Positions 28,624 to 37,996 are shown, numbered from the stretch's first letter. The stretch: DNA of 64,000 nucleotides from Pseudomonas sp. PB101 (GCF_009764265.1 NZ_RWIR01000045.1:1-64000); one strand, 5' to 3'. Translations and numbers: made by a program. The notes: generated by a model not told the origin, from the sequence alone.

Positions 28624-29967
28624 TCAGGGCTGAACGACAGCCCCAGGCACCAACGGCAATTCAATACTGGCAATGAACCCGCCCTCCGGGTGATTGGCCA
28701 GCACCAGGCTGCCGCCATGTCGCTCCGCCGCACGGCGGGCGATGGCCAGGCCCAGGCCATGTCCGGCCGCGGTCTGCCCCGGCGCCCGATAGAACGGCTC
28801 ACCGAGCTGGCTCAAATGTTCGGCACTGACCCCGGGCCCGTGATCGCGCACGGTCACGACGATCCGCTCACCCTGACGCAGCGCCTGCATCTCGATCGGC
28901 AGGCCACCCGCCGGATTGAAGCGCTGGGCATTGCGCAGCAGGTTGTCCACGGCCCGTTCGATCATGGTCGGCCAGCCCTTCAGGTTCAGTTGCGACTCGG
29001 CTTCGAGCTGCACGAGCTGCTCGGGTGAACCGAGTTGCGCATCCTTTTGCAGGGTACTGAGCAAGGCGTTCAAATCCACCTCTTCGGCGCTGGCGTTGTC
29101 GGAGTCGACCCGCGCCAGCACGAGGATTTCGCTGATCAGCGCTTCCAGCCGGTCGCACTCTCGGGTCAGGCGCGGCCAGAGCTGTTCGCGTTCCTGCGGG
29201 CCGGCCCGTTCGGCGAGCGCCAGCGCGATACGCAGGCGGGCGAGGGGCGAACGCAGTTCGTGGGAGACATCACGCAGCAATTGCCGCTGGCTGCCAATCA
29301 GGCTTTGCAGGCGCGCGCCCATGCGATTGAAGTCGTTGGCCAGCACACCAAATTCATCGCGACGATTGGCCAGTTTGACCAGGCTGTTCTGTTGATAGGT
29401 GGTTTGTCCAAGGTCATGCACCGCGCCGCGCAGACGGCTGAGCGGGCGGGTGATGGAAAAGGTCACCAACAGGCTGAACAGGGTCAGCACCACCAGGGCG
29501 ATCCCCAGCGCACTGAGCGGCCAGAGCAGGCTTTCGCGGTGCCAGGCGTCCAGCTCCGGGTGCGGTATGCGGTAGATGAACAGGTAGGTGTCACCGGTTT
29601 TTTCGCTGGTGAACTCATCGGTCAGGCGCCGCCATGGCAGGCGTCGGTCATCGTTGTTCTGGCGCGCCTCAAAGGCCGCCGCACGTTTGGGGAAGGTGCC
29701 GCGCACCACCGGATCGCCGCTCTCGTTGAGCACCTGGACGTCGATGTGATACTGGTGTTTGCGCTCCTGCAGAAGGTCCTGGGCAGCGTCTTCGCCCTGG
29801 GATTCGTAGGTTTGCGTCCATTGTTCGGCCAGCGTGTTGAGGCCCGGGTGACGGCTGAGAATCCAGGCGTCCTGGTTGAGCATGTGCCCGAGCAGGATGG
29901 AAAGCCCCGCAACCAGAGTGATGGCCAGCCAGAAGCTGGCCAGGATACGCCAGAACAATGAACGCAC
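28624..29967 (-). CDS. CpxA-like sensor histidine kinase
   Basis: This 447-residue inner-membrane kinase has a first helix (~7-28), a periplasmic sensor (~30-145), a second helix (~150-172), HAMP (~173-225), the phospho-acceptor box DVSHELRSPLARLR (~235-248) and an ATPase domain with NLLRNAQRF (N box) and HGLGLAIARR (G2 box). The periplasmic loop and its partners resemble CpxA. It is the last of four same-strand genes: coiled-coil protein, response regulator, Spy/CpxP-like protein, kinase. It probably reads envelope stress and phosphorylates the regulator at 30819-31496. A REP pair separates it from the Spy-like gene, which may uncouple their expression. Confidence 0.9.
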   Translation of the reverse strand: MRSLFWRILASFWLAITLVAGLSILLGHMLNQDAWILSRHPGLNTLAEQWTQTYESQGEDAAQDLLQERKHQYHIDVQVLNESGDPVVRGTFPKRAAAFEARQNNDDRRLPWRRLTDEFTSEKTGDTYLFIYRIPHPELDAWHRESLLWPLSALGIALVVLTLFSLLVTFSITRPLSRLRGAVHDLGQTTYQQNSLVKLANRRDEFGVLANDFNRMGARLQSLIGSQRQLLRDVSHELRSPLARLRIALALAERAGPQEREQLWPRLTRECDRLEALISEILVLARVDSDNASAEEVDLNALLSTLQKDAQLGSPEQLVQLEAESQLNLKGWPTMIERAVDNLLRNAQRFNPAGGLPIEMQALRQGERIVVTVRDHGPGVSAEHLSQLGEPFYRAPGQTAAGHGLGLAIARRAAERHGGSLVLANHPEGGFIASIELPLVPGAVVQP

Positions 29968-29994
29968 GGAAAATCCTCGAACGATACAATTCTA

Positions 29995-30094
29995 TGTAGG
30001 AGCGAGCCTGCTCGCGAAAAACGAATAGACGACACGTGCTGCCTGATGCCGCGCGTTATCGTTGACGTCCATCGCGAGCAAGCTCGCTCCTACA
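29995..30094. repeat. REP pair (GAGCGAGC class) between kinase and Spy-like gene
   Basis: TGTAGGAGCGAGCCTGCTCG and inverted CGAGCAAGCTCGCTCCTACA flank about 60 bp. It lies inside the presumed Cpx-like cluster. Confidence 0.88.
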
Positions 30095-30146
30095 GTAAAA
30101 ACTTCAGACCCAACGGTGATAAGCCATTGGGTCCGGGGTCAGCGCA

Positions 30147-30596
30147 TTATTGCGCTTTTTGCGGTTGCTGCGCTTTCCAGGCCTTGAATTCAGCCCACTC
30201 GGCGCGACGCTCGGCCTGTTTCTTCTGGATCTCGTCGAATTTCTTCTGTTGATCCGGTTTCAACACGGCGCGCACGTCAGCTTCGGCTTTCTGGTGCTTG
30301 GCCGCCATCTCGTCTTTCATGGCTTTCTGGTCGGCTGGCGAGAGTTTCTCCAGGTATTTATCGACCAGTTGCTTACGCTCGTGCATCTGTTCGCCCATGA
30401 TCTTGCGGATCTGCTCGCGCTGCTCGCGGCTCAGGTCCAGTTGACTGTACGGTCCTTTGCCGTGCATGCCGTGCATCTGACCGCCGTGGCGCGAGCCGTC
30501 CATCGGCCCACCCATCGGGCCTGCGTCTTCAGGCATGGCCATGGCAACGGTCGGCAGGGCGGCAGCGAACATCAGAGCGATAAGAGTCTTGCGCAT
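30147..30596 (-). CDS. Spy/CpxP-like periplasmic protein (LTXXQ family)
   Basis: This 149-residue protein has a signal peptide (cleavage near AMAM at ~20), a Gly/Met/His-rich segment (~25-48), and helical LTXXQ-like motifs (LDLSREQREQIRKI and KLSPADQKAMKDE). Family members are ATP-independent periplasmic chaperones, or feedback inhibitors of CpxA. The Met/His-rich stretch suggests metal contact. AAGGAG precedes the ATG at 30596. Its position between a Cpx-like regulator and kinase supports a role in that circuit. Confidence 0.88.
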   Translation of the reverse strand: MRKTLIALMFAAALPTVAMAMPEDAGPMGGPMDGSRHGGQMHGMHGKGPYSQLDLSREQREQIRKIMGEQMHERKQLVDKYLEKLSPADQKAMKDEMAAKHQKAEADVRAVLKPDQQKKFDEIQKKQAERRAEWAEFKAWKAQQPQKAQ

Positions 30597-30730
30597 GGTG
30601 TATCTCCTTGTCTCGTTCCCGGTACGTTCCGGATGAGTGCAGATTACGCAGATCAAGGTCAGCGGCAGTCAGCGGAGCGTAAAGCTTGGGTAAAGACGAT
30701 TTCGCATCCGCCTGACACAACTCCGACCCT

Positions 30731-30804
30731 GAGCCGGCTTGCTGGCGATTCATACGACGCGGTGTGTCAGGAGCGCCGCCATCGCCGGCAAGCCAGCTCC
30801 TACA
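30731..30804. repeat. REP pair (GAGCCGGCTTGCTGGCG class)
   Basis: GAGCCGGCTTGCTGGCGAT and inverted ATCGCCGGCAAGCCAGCTCC lie between the response regulator and the Spy-like gene. Confidence 0.85.
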
Positions 30805-30818
30805 CAGGACGGTGGAGA

Positions 30819-31496
30819 TCAGAGGCTGTAGTAGTAACCACGGCTGCGCAGGGCCACGATGCGCGGCCGGCCGTCGGGGTGCGGGCCGATCTTCTTGCGC
30901 AGATTGCTGACGTGCATGTCCAGGCTGCGGTCGTACAGGGTCAGCTTGCGGCCGAGGGCGATCTGCGCCAACTCCTGTTTGTCCAGGGGCTCGCCGGGTT
31001 GCTTGAGCAGGGCTTCGAGCAGGCGGCTTTCGGAAACGGTGAGGGTGAACTCCTGTTCGTCGATGCTGACCACGCCGCGCACCGGGCTGAAACACAGGTC
31101 GCCCAGTTCCATTTGGCTGGACACCGCTGCCGGGTGGCTGCGACGCAGGACGGCGCGCAGGCGGGCGGTCAGTTCCCGCGGGTCGCAGGGCTTGGCCAGG
31201 TAATCGTCGGCGCCCAGTTCCAGGCCGAGGATACGGTCCAGCGGCTCGCCCCGGGCCGAGAGCATCAGCACCGGCAAATCCGGGTGATCGTTGCGCAACT
31301 GCTTGAGCAGTTCCAGACCGCTGCCATCGGGCAGCATCACATCCAGCACCACGGCCGCCGGGGCGGTTTCGGCCAATGCCCGACGAGCGCTCTGGCCATC
31401 GTGACAGGCACGTACCTGAAAGCCTTCCTGGCTCAGCCAACTGCTCAGGAGCTCACACAGCTCCTGGTCATCATCAATCAGTAACAGCTCGCTCAT
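30819..31496 (-). CDS. OmpR/CpxR-like response regulator
   Basis: This 225-residue protein has a receiver domain (~1-115) with the acidic pocket DDD near residue 8, the phospho-acceptor Asp in VVLDVMLPDG (~52) and the conserved Lys in LAKPCDPREL (~102). A winged-helix OmpR-type DNA-binding domain follows (~130-222; DMHVSNLRKKIG). It is the likely partner of the kinase at 28624-29967. Its start lies only 7 bp after the coiled-coil protein gene on the same strand, so the two are co-transcribed. Confidence 0.93.
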   Translation of the reverse strand: MSELLLIDDDQELCELLSSWLSQEGFQVRACHDGQSARRALAETAPAAVVLDVMLPDGSGLELLKQLRNDHPDLPVLMLSARGEPLDRILGLELGADDYLAKPCDPRELTARLRAVLRRSHPAAVSSQMELGDLCFSPVRGVVSIDEQEFTLTVSESRLLEALLKQPGEPLDKQELAQIALGRKLTLYDRSLDMHVSNLRKKIGPHPDGRPRIVALRSRGYYYSL

Positions 31497-31503
31497 GACT
31501 CAC

Positions 31504-31917
31504 TCAATTTAGCCATTGTCGACGTTTTCGACTTGCTCCACTGGCGAAGATACCGCAGAGCAGAGCCAATAGCGCTACCCCCGCGCCAATGACAAACCAT
31601 TGTTGCTGGTCTGTCAGCAAGCGCGGCAGCGGACTGCTGGCCTGGGCTTCCTTGAGTTGCAGCTTCAAACGCTGGTTCTCCTGGCGCAACCGGGCCAGCA
31701 GCGGGCTTTCGCGTTCGCCGTCGGCAGTTTGCAATTGTTTGTTCAATTCTTCCCGTTGCCGTTCGCTTTCTTTCAAGCGTTGCTGCAGCTCGGTGATCTG
31801 GCTGCCGGCGCTCAAGGACAGCGGCGTCGAGTTTCCACCCTCGGCGTAGTCTTCACCGTGGGCGGGCGCCACGATCGATAACGTGACCAACATCAGGCAC
31901 AACGGACCTTTGCGCAT
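31504..31917 (-). CDS. Coiled-coil membrane protein with signal peptide
   Basis: This 137-residue protein has a signal peptide (~1-22), a long coiled coil rich in Gln, Glu, Leu and Arg (~40-95) and a C-terminal membrane helix (~107-125) followed by RKRRQ. The layout is that of TIGR04211-type envelope proteins without the SH3 domain. AGGAG precedes the ATG at 31917. It heads the Cpx-like cluster and may be an envelope component sensed or controlled by it; the function is unknown. Confidence 0.75.
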   Translation of the reverse strand: MRKGPLCLMLVTLSIVAPAHGEDYAEGGNSTPLSLSAGSQITELQQRLKESERQREELNKQLQTADGERESPLLARLRQENQRLKLQLKEAQASSPLPRLLTDQQQWFVIGAGVALLALLCGIFASGASRKRRQWLN

Positions 31918-32027
31918 GGCGACTCCTGGTTCCAATACGAGTATTGGAAAAGTTGTCGGCCGGCAAACGAGAATAATGAGCGATTGAGAACGCGATGAAC
32001 CGATATGGTTCACCGCGTGGGGACAAG

Positions 32028-32327
32028 TTATGGCAGGACTTGCTTGAACGGCTTCACCAGAACGTTGGCGTAGACACCTGCGGCGATGTACGGATCGGCG
32101 TCGGCCCAGGCCTGGGCGGCGCTCAGGGAATCGAATTCGGCGACGATCAGGCTGCCGGTGAAACCCGCCGCGCCCGGATCATTGCTGTCGACCGCCGGGT
32201 GTGGACCGGCCAGAACGATGCGGCCTTCGCCCCTGAGCACTTGCAGGCGCTCGAGGTGCGCAGGCCGTGCGGCCAGGCGGGCTTCCAGGGAGTTGGCGAC
32301 GTCTGTGGCAATGATTGCGTAAAGCAT
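32028..32327 (-). CDS. yciI: YciI family protein
   Basis: This 99-residue protein matches the YciI/YCII family: [19 protein letters not shown] at the start, RPAHLERLQ, then [23 protein letters not shown]. The fold is ferredoxin-like, and its His-Asp pair resembles the muconolactone isomerase-like active site of the family, but the reaction is unknown. It begins one base after the stop codon of yciB, so the two are translationally coupled. The yciB-yciI pairing is conserved in gammaproteobacteria. Confidence 0.93.
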   Translation of the reverse strand: MLYAIIATDVANSLEARLAARPAHLERLQVLRGEGRIVLAGPHPAVDSNDPGAAGFTGSLIVAEFDSLSAAQAWADADPYIAAGVYANVLVKPFKQVLP

Positions 32328-32328
32328 G

Positions 32329-32925
32329 TCAGTCCTCGGTTTTTGGCGTAGTGGTGTCGGCATCGTGCAGATGGCGGGACAGGTAGATGCCCTGACCGAC
32401 CAGGAACAGCAAAGTCATGCCCAGGCTGCCGAAGACCTTGAAGTCGACCCAGTAGCTCTGGAAGGTGAACGCGACAAACAGGTTGGCGGCACCGCAAAAC
32501 AGGAAGAAGGCGATCCAGGCGATGTTCAGGCGCGTCCAGACCGGTTCCGGCAAGGTCAGCGCGTGGCCCATGATGCGTTTGATCAGCAGGCTGTCACCGA
32601 CGAAGTGACTGCCGATGAACGCCAGGGCGAACAGCCAGTTGACCACCGGCGCTTTCCACTTCAGGAACGTTTCGCTGTGGAACGCCAGGGTCAGGCTGCC
32701 GAAGACCAGGCAGGCGATCAGGGTCAGCCACTGGCTCTTCTCCAGCTTGCGCTGCTTGATGAACAGCGTGCCGTAGACCACCAGGGAACTGATGATCAGC
32801 ATCGCGGTGGCGCTGTAGATACCGCCTACAGTGACCTCGTGGCCGGCGATGTCGACGACCCGTGGATCGATTTTGAAGACGATGAAAAACAGCAGGAGCG
32901 GGATGAAATCGATGAATTGTTTCAC
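32329..32925 (-). CDS. yciB: YciB/IspZ inner-membrane protein (intracellular septation protein A)
   Basis: This 198-residue protein has about five membrane helices and begins with the family signature [19 protein letters not shown]. YciB is an inner-membrane protein involved in envelope integrity and septation. The GTG at 32925 is used as start because it aligns with the normal N-terminus; upstream in-frame sequence is not typical. It overlaps functionally with yciI downstream and is divergent from the PHP phosphatase gene. Confidence 0.92.
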   Translation of the reverse strand: MKQFIDFIPLLLFFIVFKIDPRVVDIAGHEVTVGGIYSATAMLIISSLVVYGTLFIKQRKLEKSQWLTLIACLVFGSLTLAFHSETFLKWKAPVVNWLFALAFIGSHFVGDSLLIKRIMGHALTLPEPVWTRLNIAWIAFFLFCGAANLFVAFTFQSYWVDFKVFGSLGMTLLFLVGQGIYLSRHLHDADTTTPKTED

Positions 32926-33012
32926 AGTGGCAGCCAGAAGCAGGATGTGGCGGCATAATAACAAACATACGGGCGCGCGATAGCGCCAGCTGAATTGAGG
33001 TTACAAACCCCT

Positions 33013-33876
33013 GTGAATGTTGATTTGCACTGCCATAGCACGGCCTCCGATGGCGCTTTGGCGCCTGCGGTACTGGTGGCGCGGGCGTTCGAGAAAGGCG
33101 TGCGAGTCCTGGCCTTGACCGATCACGACACCCTCGAGGGCCTCGACGAGGCCCGCCAGGCGGCTACCGCGCTGGGGATGCAACTGGTCAATGGCGTCGA
33201 ACTGTCCTGCACCTGGGGCGGCGCGACCATTCATGTGCTGGGCTACGGTTTTGACGTGAACGCCGCGCCGTTGGTCGAGGCCATCGCCAGACTGCATGAT
33301 GGCCGCTGGCTGCGCTCCGAGGAAATCAGCCGCAAGCTGGCGCTCAAGGGCATGCCGGGGGCGCTGGAGGGCGCCCGGCAGATCCAGCAGGCGCTGGGCG
33401 ACAGCGGCAACGCGCCGGCCCGCCCGCATTTCGCCGACTGGATGGTGCGCGAAGGTTTCGTCAAGGACCGCGCCGAGGCGTTCCGCAAATGGCTGGGCGC
33501 CGGCAAGCTGGGCGACGTCAAGCAACACTGGCCGACGCTGGAAGAAACCGTCGAGACCCTGCGCGCGGCCAAGGCCTGGGTCAGCCTGGCGCATCCCTGG
33601 CACTACGAATTCACCCGAAGCAAGCGACGTCGCCTGATTGCCGACTATATTCAAGCAGGGGGCCACGCCATCGAAGTGGTCAATGGCTACCAGCCTGCCG
33701 AGCAAGTGGGCAGCCTGGCCATTCTGGCCCGTGAGTTCGGTCTGCTGGTCAGTGCCGGCAGTGATTTTCATGGCCCTGGAGGCTGGTCGGAGATCGGTGA
33801 ATACCGGCCGCTCCCGGAGGATCTGCCACCACTATGGTGTCGATTCAAACATGACCCAATTATTGCCGCCGTTTGA
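33013..33876 (+). CDS. PHP-domain phosphatase (RNase AM/YciV type)
   Basis: This 287-residue cytoplasmic protein has the PHP metal-binding motifs: DLHCHSTASDG, LTDHDTLEG, an internal His in ARPHF, AHPWHY and SDFHG. The family removes 3'-phosphate from 3',5'-nucleoside bisphosphates and trims RNA 5' ends. The GTG at 33013 gives the usual length; a TTG at 32995 is also in frame. Next comes the YciO/Sua5 gene, an arrangement conserved in Pseudomonas. Confidence 0.9.
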   Translation: MNVDLHCHSTASDGALAPAVLVARAFEKGVRVLALTDHDTLEGLDEARQAATALGMQLVNGVELSCTWGGATIHVLGYGFDVNAAPLVEAIARLHDGRWLRSEEISRKLALKGMPGALEGARQIQQALGDSGNAPARPHFADWMVREGFVKDRAEAFRKWLGAGKLGDVKQHWPTLEETVETLRAAKAWVSLAHPWHYEFTRSKRRRLIADYIQAGGHAIEVVNGYQPAEQVGSLAILAREFGLLVSAGSDFHGPGGWSEIGEYRPLPEDLPPLWCRFKHDPIIAAV

Positions 33877-33889
33877 ACAGGTAGAGAAC

Positions 33890-34519
33890 GTGAGTCAATT
33901 TTTCCAGATTCATCCGGAAAACCCGCAAGCGCGCCTGATCAAACAGGCCGTCGAAATCATCCGCAAGGGCGGGGTGGTGATTTATCCCACGGACTCTTCC
34001 TACGCCATTGGTTGCCAGATCGGCGACAAGGTGGCTGTGGAGCGTGTACGACGTTTGCGCGGGCTGGATGAAAAGCACAACTTCGCGCTGATTTGCTGCG
34101 ACCTGTCGCAACTCGGGCTGTTCGCCAAGATCGACACCGGCACTTTCCGCTTGCTCAAGGCCCACCTGCCGGGCCCGTACACCTTCATTCTCAACGCTAC
34201 CCGTGAAGTGCCGCGGCTGTTGCTGCACCCGAAAAAACGCACCATCGGCCTGCGGGTGCCGAGCCATCCGATTGCCTTGGCACTGCTGGAGCAACTCGGC
34301 GAGCCGTTGATGAGCGTGAGTCTGATCATGCCCGGCGAAACCGACCCGATGTATGACCCCTATGAAATGCGCCAATTGCTCGAGCACCAGGTCGACCTGA
34401 TCATCGATGGCGGCTTTGGCGGGATCAAGGCGTCCACCGTGATCAACCTCGCCGACGGCGAGCCGGAAGTCATTCGCGTTGGTTGCGGTGACCCGACGCC
34501 GTTCATGGTCGAGGCCTAG
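33890..34519 (+). CDS. Sua5/YciO/YrdC-family protein
   Basis: This 209-residue protein has the YrdC-like fold signature: GGVVIYPTDSSYAIGCQ near residue 28, KRTIGLRVPSHP and GIKASTVINL. Family members make threonylcarbamoyl-AMP for tRNA t6A; the YciO branch, to which this length and sequence point, has uncertain activity. The GTG at 33890 follows AGGTAGAGA; an ATG at 33851 is in frame and would overlap the PHP gene. scpA starts directly at its stop codon, so this belongs to the yciO-scpA-scpB operon. Confidence 0.9.
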   Translation: MSQFFQIHPENPQARLIKQAVEIIRKGGVVIYPTDSSYAIGCQIGDKVAVERVRRLRGLDEKHNFALICCDLSQLGLFAKIDTGTFRLLKAHLPGPYTFILNATREVPRLLLHPKKRTIGLRVPSHPIALALLEQLGEPLMSVSLIMPGETDPMYDPYEMRQLLEHQVDLIIDGGFGGIKASTVINLADGEPEVIRVGCGDPTPFMVEA

Positions 34520-35338
34520 ATGTCCGCAGTAGAACCCGTCGACAGTCAGGCCGGAGCGCAGCAGGAACTGCCCTTCGCCATGGTCTATGGCCAGGCGGTC
34601 ATGGAAATGCCGCTGGACCTGTACATCCCGCCGGATGCCCTCGAAGTCTTTCTCGAAGCCTTTGAAGGCCCCCTCGACCTGCTGCTGTACCTGATCCGCA
34701 AACAGAACATCAACATCCTCGACATCCCGGTGGCGGAAATCACTCGCCAGTACATGGGCTACGTCGAGTTGATGCAGTCGGTGCGCCTGGAACTGGCCGC
34801 CGAGTACCTGGTGATGGCCGCGATGCTGGCCGAGATCAAGTCGCGGATGCTGCTGCCGCGGGCCGAAACCGTCGAGGACGAAGAGGACGACCCGCGCGCC
34901 GAACTGATCCGCCGCTTGCAGGAATACGAGCGCTTCAAGGCTGCCGCCGAAGGCATCGATGGCTTGAGTCGCGTCGGTCGCGACGTGGTGGTGCCCAAGC
35001 TGGACGCCCCGGAAGCCCGAGCACGCAAGCTGCTGCCGGACGTGCGCCTGTCAGAGTTGCTGTTGTCCATGGCCGAGGTGTTGCGCCGTGGCGACATGTT
35101 CGAAAGCCACCAGGTCAGTCGCGAGGCGCTGTCGACCCGCGAACGCATGAGCGATGTGCTGGAACGCCTCAAGGGCGGCGGTTTTGTGCCGTTTGTCGAG
35201 CTGTTCACCGCTGAGGAAGGGCGCCTGGGGGTGGTGGTGACCTTCATGGCGATCCTTGAATTGGTCAAGGAATCCCTGGTCGAGCTGGTGCAGAATGAGC
35301 CATTTGCCGCGATCCACGTGCGAGCCCGAGCCGAATAA
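34520..35338 (+). CDS. scpA: ScpA segregation and condensation protein A
   Basis: ScpA is the kleisin that links SMC heads in chromosome condensation. The 272-residue protein has a Pseudomonas-type N-terminal extension (~1-40), then the conserved VFLEAFEGPLDLLLYLIRK segment, acidic linker (EDEEDDPRAELIRRLQEYERFK) and C-terminal winged helix. Its ATG immediately follows the upstream stop codon. scpB lies 11 bp downstream. Confidence 0.95.
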   Translation: MSAVEPVDSQAGAQQELPFAMVYGQAVMEMPLDLYIPPDALEVFLEAFEGPLDLLLYLIRKQNINILDIPVAEITRQYMGYVELMQSVRLELAAEYLVMAAMLAEIKSRMLLPRAETVEDEEDDPRAELIRRLQEYERFKAAAEGIDGLSRVGRDVVVPKLDAPEARARKLLPDVRLSELLLSMAEVLRRGDMFESHQVSREALSTRERMSDVLERLKGGGFVPFVELFTAEEGRLGVVVTFMAILELVKESLVELVQNEPFAAIHVRARAE

Positions 35339-35349
35339 CGAGTTGAATC

Positions 35350-36309
35350 ATGAACCTGACTGAACCCCGCGAGCTGGCGCCATTGCTTGAAGCCTTTCTG
35401 TTGGCCTCGGGAAAGCCGCAATCCCTGGAAAGCCTGTTCGAGCTCTTCGAGGAAGGCGAACGGCCGGAGCCGCCGGTCTTCAAGAAGGCCCTGACGATTC
35501 TCGCCAAGTCTTGCGATGGCCGCGCCTTTGAATTGAAGGAGGTGGCCTCGGGGTATCGCCTGCAAATCCGCGAGAAATTTTCGCCGTGGGTCGGGCGTCT
35601 TTGGGAGGAGCGCCCGCAGCGTTATTCCCGCGCCATGCTGGAAACCATGGCCCTGATCGCTTATCGCCAGCCGATCACCCGGGGTGAAATCGAAGACGTG
35701 CGGGGCGTGGCGGTCAACAGCAACATCGTCAAGACGCTGATGGAGCGCGAGTGGATTCGCATCGTCGGCTACCGCGACGTGCCCGGCAAACCGGCGATGT
35801 TCGCCACCACCAAGGCGTTCCTCGACCACTTCAACCTGAAAAACCTCGACGACCTGCCGCCGCTGGCGGAGCTGCGCGAGCTGGAACCGGACCCGGTGCT
35901 CGATTTCGACGACGCCCCCGTGCCCGCCGGGCTGCAAGAGCTGGCCGATGCCAGTGCCGAGCCGGAAGAGCCAAAGGAAGAAACCAGTTTCCACACGCTG
36001 TTGTTGGAGCTGGACAGCATGGAAGAGGGGCTCAAGACCGACTTCGACGACTTGCTGCGCGATGGCGCGTCGCCTGAGTTCGATCCGGAACAGTCGGAAG
36101 TCGAACCGGCACAGCCCGAGCCTGAGCCTGAAATCGAGCCGGAGCCGGAAGACGACATCCTCGGCGTTGCCGAAGCCCGCGAGAAGCTGCTGGCCGCTGT
36201 AGCCGCCCTCGAACAGCCGAAACCCGAGCCGCAGCTGTCGGACGAAGAAGCCGAAGCCCTTGCCCTGGCTGAAGCCATCGAAGCCGAACGCCGCGAATTC
36301 GAAGACTGA
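35350..36309 (+). CDS. scpB: ScpB segregation and condensation protein B
   Basis: ScpB dimers bind ScpA in the SMC-ScpAB condensin. The 319-residue protein has two winged-helix domains in residues ~1-185, with ETMALIAYRQPITRGEIEDV as the hallmark. A long acidic Pro/Glu-rich tail (~190-319) follows and is probably disordered. The tail is much longer than in Bacillus ScpB but common in Pseudomonas. Confidence 0.94.
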   Translation: MNLTEPRELAPLLEAFLLASGKPQSLESLFELFEEGERPEPPVFKKALTILAKSCDGRAFELKEVASGYRLQIREKFSPWVGRLWEERPQRYSRAMLETMALIAYRQPITRGEIEDVRGVAVNSNIVKTLMEREWIRIVGYRDVPGKPAMFATTKAFLDHFNLKNLDDLPPLAELRELEPDPVLDFDDAPVPAGLQELADASAEPEEPKEETSFHTLLLELDSMEEGLKTDFDDLLRDGASPEFDPEQSEVEPAQPEPEPEIEPEPEDDILGVAEAREKLLAAVAALEQPKPEPQLSDEEAEALALAEAIEAERREFED

Positions 36310-36311
36310 CC

Positions 36312-36400
36312 CTGTAGGAGCCGGCTTGCTGGCGATGCGGCCAACGCGGTATCTCTGAGGGACCGCGGTGACCTCATCGCCAGCAAGCCGGCTCCTACAG
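36312..36400. repeat. REP pair (GAGCCGGCTTGCTGGCG class)
   Basis: TGTAGGAGCCGGCTTGCTGG and inverted CCAGCAAGCCGGCTCCTACA sit just after the scpB stop codon, between scpB and rluB. Confidence 0.88.
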
Positions 36401-36567
36401 GAAGTGGGTGACCTTGCGCGATCACCGATCGGCGGAAAAACCAATAACCTTGCCTTGATCAGCTAGTCTCTGATGCGCAAACGCCCGCATGCGCGTATGA
36501 TTCGCTACCCTTCGGCGATCCCTTCGCCAAAGTACCCAGTTTCAAGACCACACCGGGAGGTGCCCAG

Positions 36568-37788
36568 ATGAGTATCAAAGACCAGAAAGACGACCAGGAA
36601 ATCGGCCCAGCAGGCGAAAAACTGCAGAAAGTCCTCGCCCGTATCGGCGTCGGCTCGCGCCGTGACGTGGAAGCCTGGATCAGCCACGGCCGCATCAAGG
36701 TCAACGGCAAAGACGCCACCCTTGGCCAGCGCGTCGACATGCACGACGCCATCACCATCGATGGCAAGGTGATCAAGCGCGAAGAGGCCGCCGAGTCGGT
36801 CCGCCGCGTGATCATGTACAACAAGCCCGACGGCGAGATCTGCACCCGTGTCGACCCGGAAGGTCGCCCGACCGTGTTCGACAAAATGCCAAAGCCGAAA
36901 GAAGGCCGCTGGATCAACATCGGTCGTCTGGACATCAACACCACCGGTTTGCTGATGTTCACCACCGACGGTGAGCTGGCCAACCGCCTGATGCACCCTT
37001 CCTACGAAATGGACCGTGAATACGCGGTGCGTGTGCGTGGCGAAGTCGATGACGAGATGATCGAGCGCCTGAAGGCTGGCGTTGTCCTTGAAGATGGCCC
37101 GGCCAAGTTCACCGACATCAAGCAGGCTCCGGGTGGTGAAGGCTTCAACCATTGGTACCACTGCGTGGTGATGGAAGGTCGTAACCGCGAAGTTCGTCGC
37201 CTGTGGGAATCCCAGGGTCTGGTGGTCAGCCGCCTGAAGCGCGTGCGTTTCGGTCCGGTGTTCCTCAACTCGGACCTGCCGATGGGTCGCTGGCGCGAAA
37301 TGAGCCAGTACGAAGTCGACATCCTCAGTGCCGAGGTCGGCCTGACGCCGGTCGCGATGCCGCAGATGAACGCCAAGAGCAAAGACAAGCTTGACCGTAT
37401 GCAGCGCAAGTCGTCGCGTCCGATGGCCAAGGCCGAGCGCGTGCGTACCCTGCGTCCAGCGACTGGCGCAGCCACCGCACCTGCCGCGCCACGTGCCAGC
37501 CGCGAGCCGCAGATCGAAGGCGAGCGTCCAGGCCGCAAGCCAGCTGCGCGTCAGGACGGCGAACGCGGTCCACGCACGCCACGTCCGGCCAATGGCCGTA
37601 CCGAGCGTGGCGAAGGTCGTGGTACGCCGGTAGCCGACCGCCCGGCCGACACCAAGCGCCCGGCCAAGCCGGCGCCGAAGCGTCCGGGGATCAAACTGGT
37701 CGATGGCGACAAGTCATCGGGCAAGCGCCGTGGCGCACCGGCCGGTTCCGGCCAGCGTCCGGGCTTTGGTCGTCGCAAGCCTGAGTAA
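36568..37788 (+). CDS. rluB: RluB 23S rRNA pseudouridine synthase
   Basis: RluB isomerises U2605 of 23S rRNA. The 406-residue protein has an S4 RNA-binding domain (~18-75, LQKVLARIGVGSRRDVEAWI) and a pseudouridine synthase domain with catalytic Asp in GRLDINTTGLL and GRNREVRRL later. A basic, Pro/Arg/Ala-rich low-complexity tail (~275-406) follows, typical of Pseudomonas RluB. GGGAGG lies upstream of the ATG. Confidence 0.95.
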   Translation: MSIKDQKDDQEIGPAGEKLQKVLARIGVGSRRDVEAWISHGRIKVNGKDATLGQRVDMHDAITIDGKVIKREEAAESVRRVIMYNKPDGEICTRVDPEGRPTVFDKMPKPKEGRWINIGRLDINTTGLLMFTTDGELANRLMHPSYEMDREYAVRVRGEVDDEMIERLKAGVVLEDGPAKFTDIKQAPGGEGFNHWYHCVVMEGRNREVRRLWESQGLVVSRLKRVRFGPVFLNSDLPMGRWREMSQYEVDILSAEVGLTPVAMPQMNAKSKDKLDRMQRKSSRPMAKAERVRTLRPATGAATAPAAPRASREPQIEGERPGRKPAARQDGERGPRTPRPANGRTERGEGRGTPVADRPADTKRPAKPAPKRPGIKLVDGDKSSGKRRGAPAGSGQRPGFGRRKPE

Positions 37789-37804
37789 TCGGCTGAGCGC
37801 TTGA

Positions 37805-37839
37805 TAAAAAACGCCAACCTTCGGGTTGGCGTTTTTTTT
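37805..37839 (+). terminator. Terminator of rluB
   Basis: AAAAACGCCAACC, loop TTCG, GGTTGGCGTTTTTTTT: a strong tetraloop hairpin with T run 17 bp after the rluB stop. Confidence 0.93.
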
Positions 37840-37896
37840 GGGGGGGCTTTCAATGGTTTGGAGTCCACTTCATTTTCAGCGTAGCCACGGTCCCTA

Positions 37897-37996
37897 GTAG
37901 GAGCCGGCTTGCTGGCGATGGACTCAAGTGCACCGCGTTTATCCAGTTCATACGCGTTATCGGTAACGACCATCGCCAGCAAGCCGGCTCCTACAG
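37897..37996. repeat. REP pair (GAGCCGGCTTGCTGGCG class)
   Basis: GTAGGAGCCGGCTTGCTGGC and inverted GCCAGCAAGCCGGCTCCTAC bracket about 60 bp. The internal CACCGCGTTTATCC and ACGCGTTATCG segments match those of the tandem array at 59431-59899. Confidence 0.88.
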
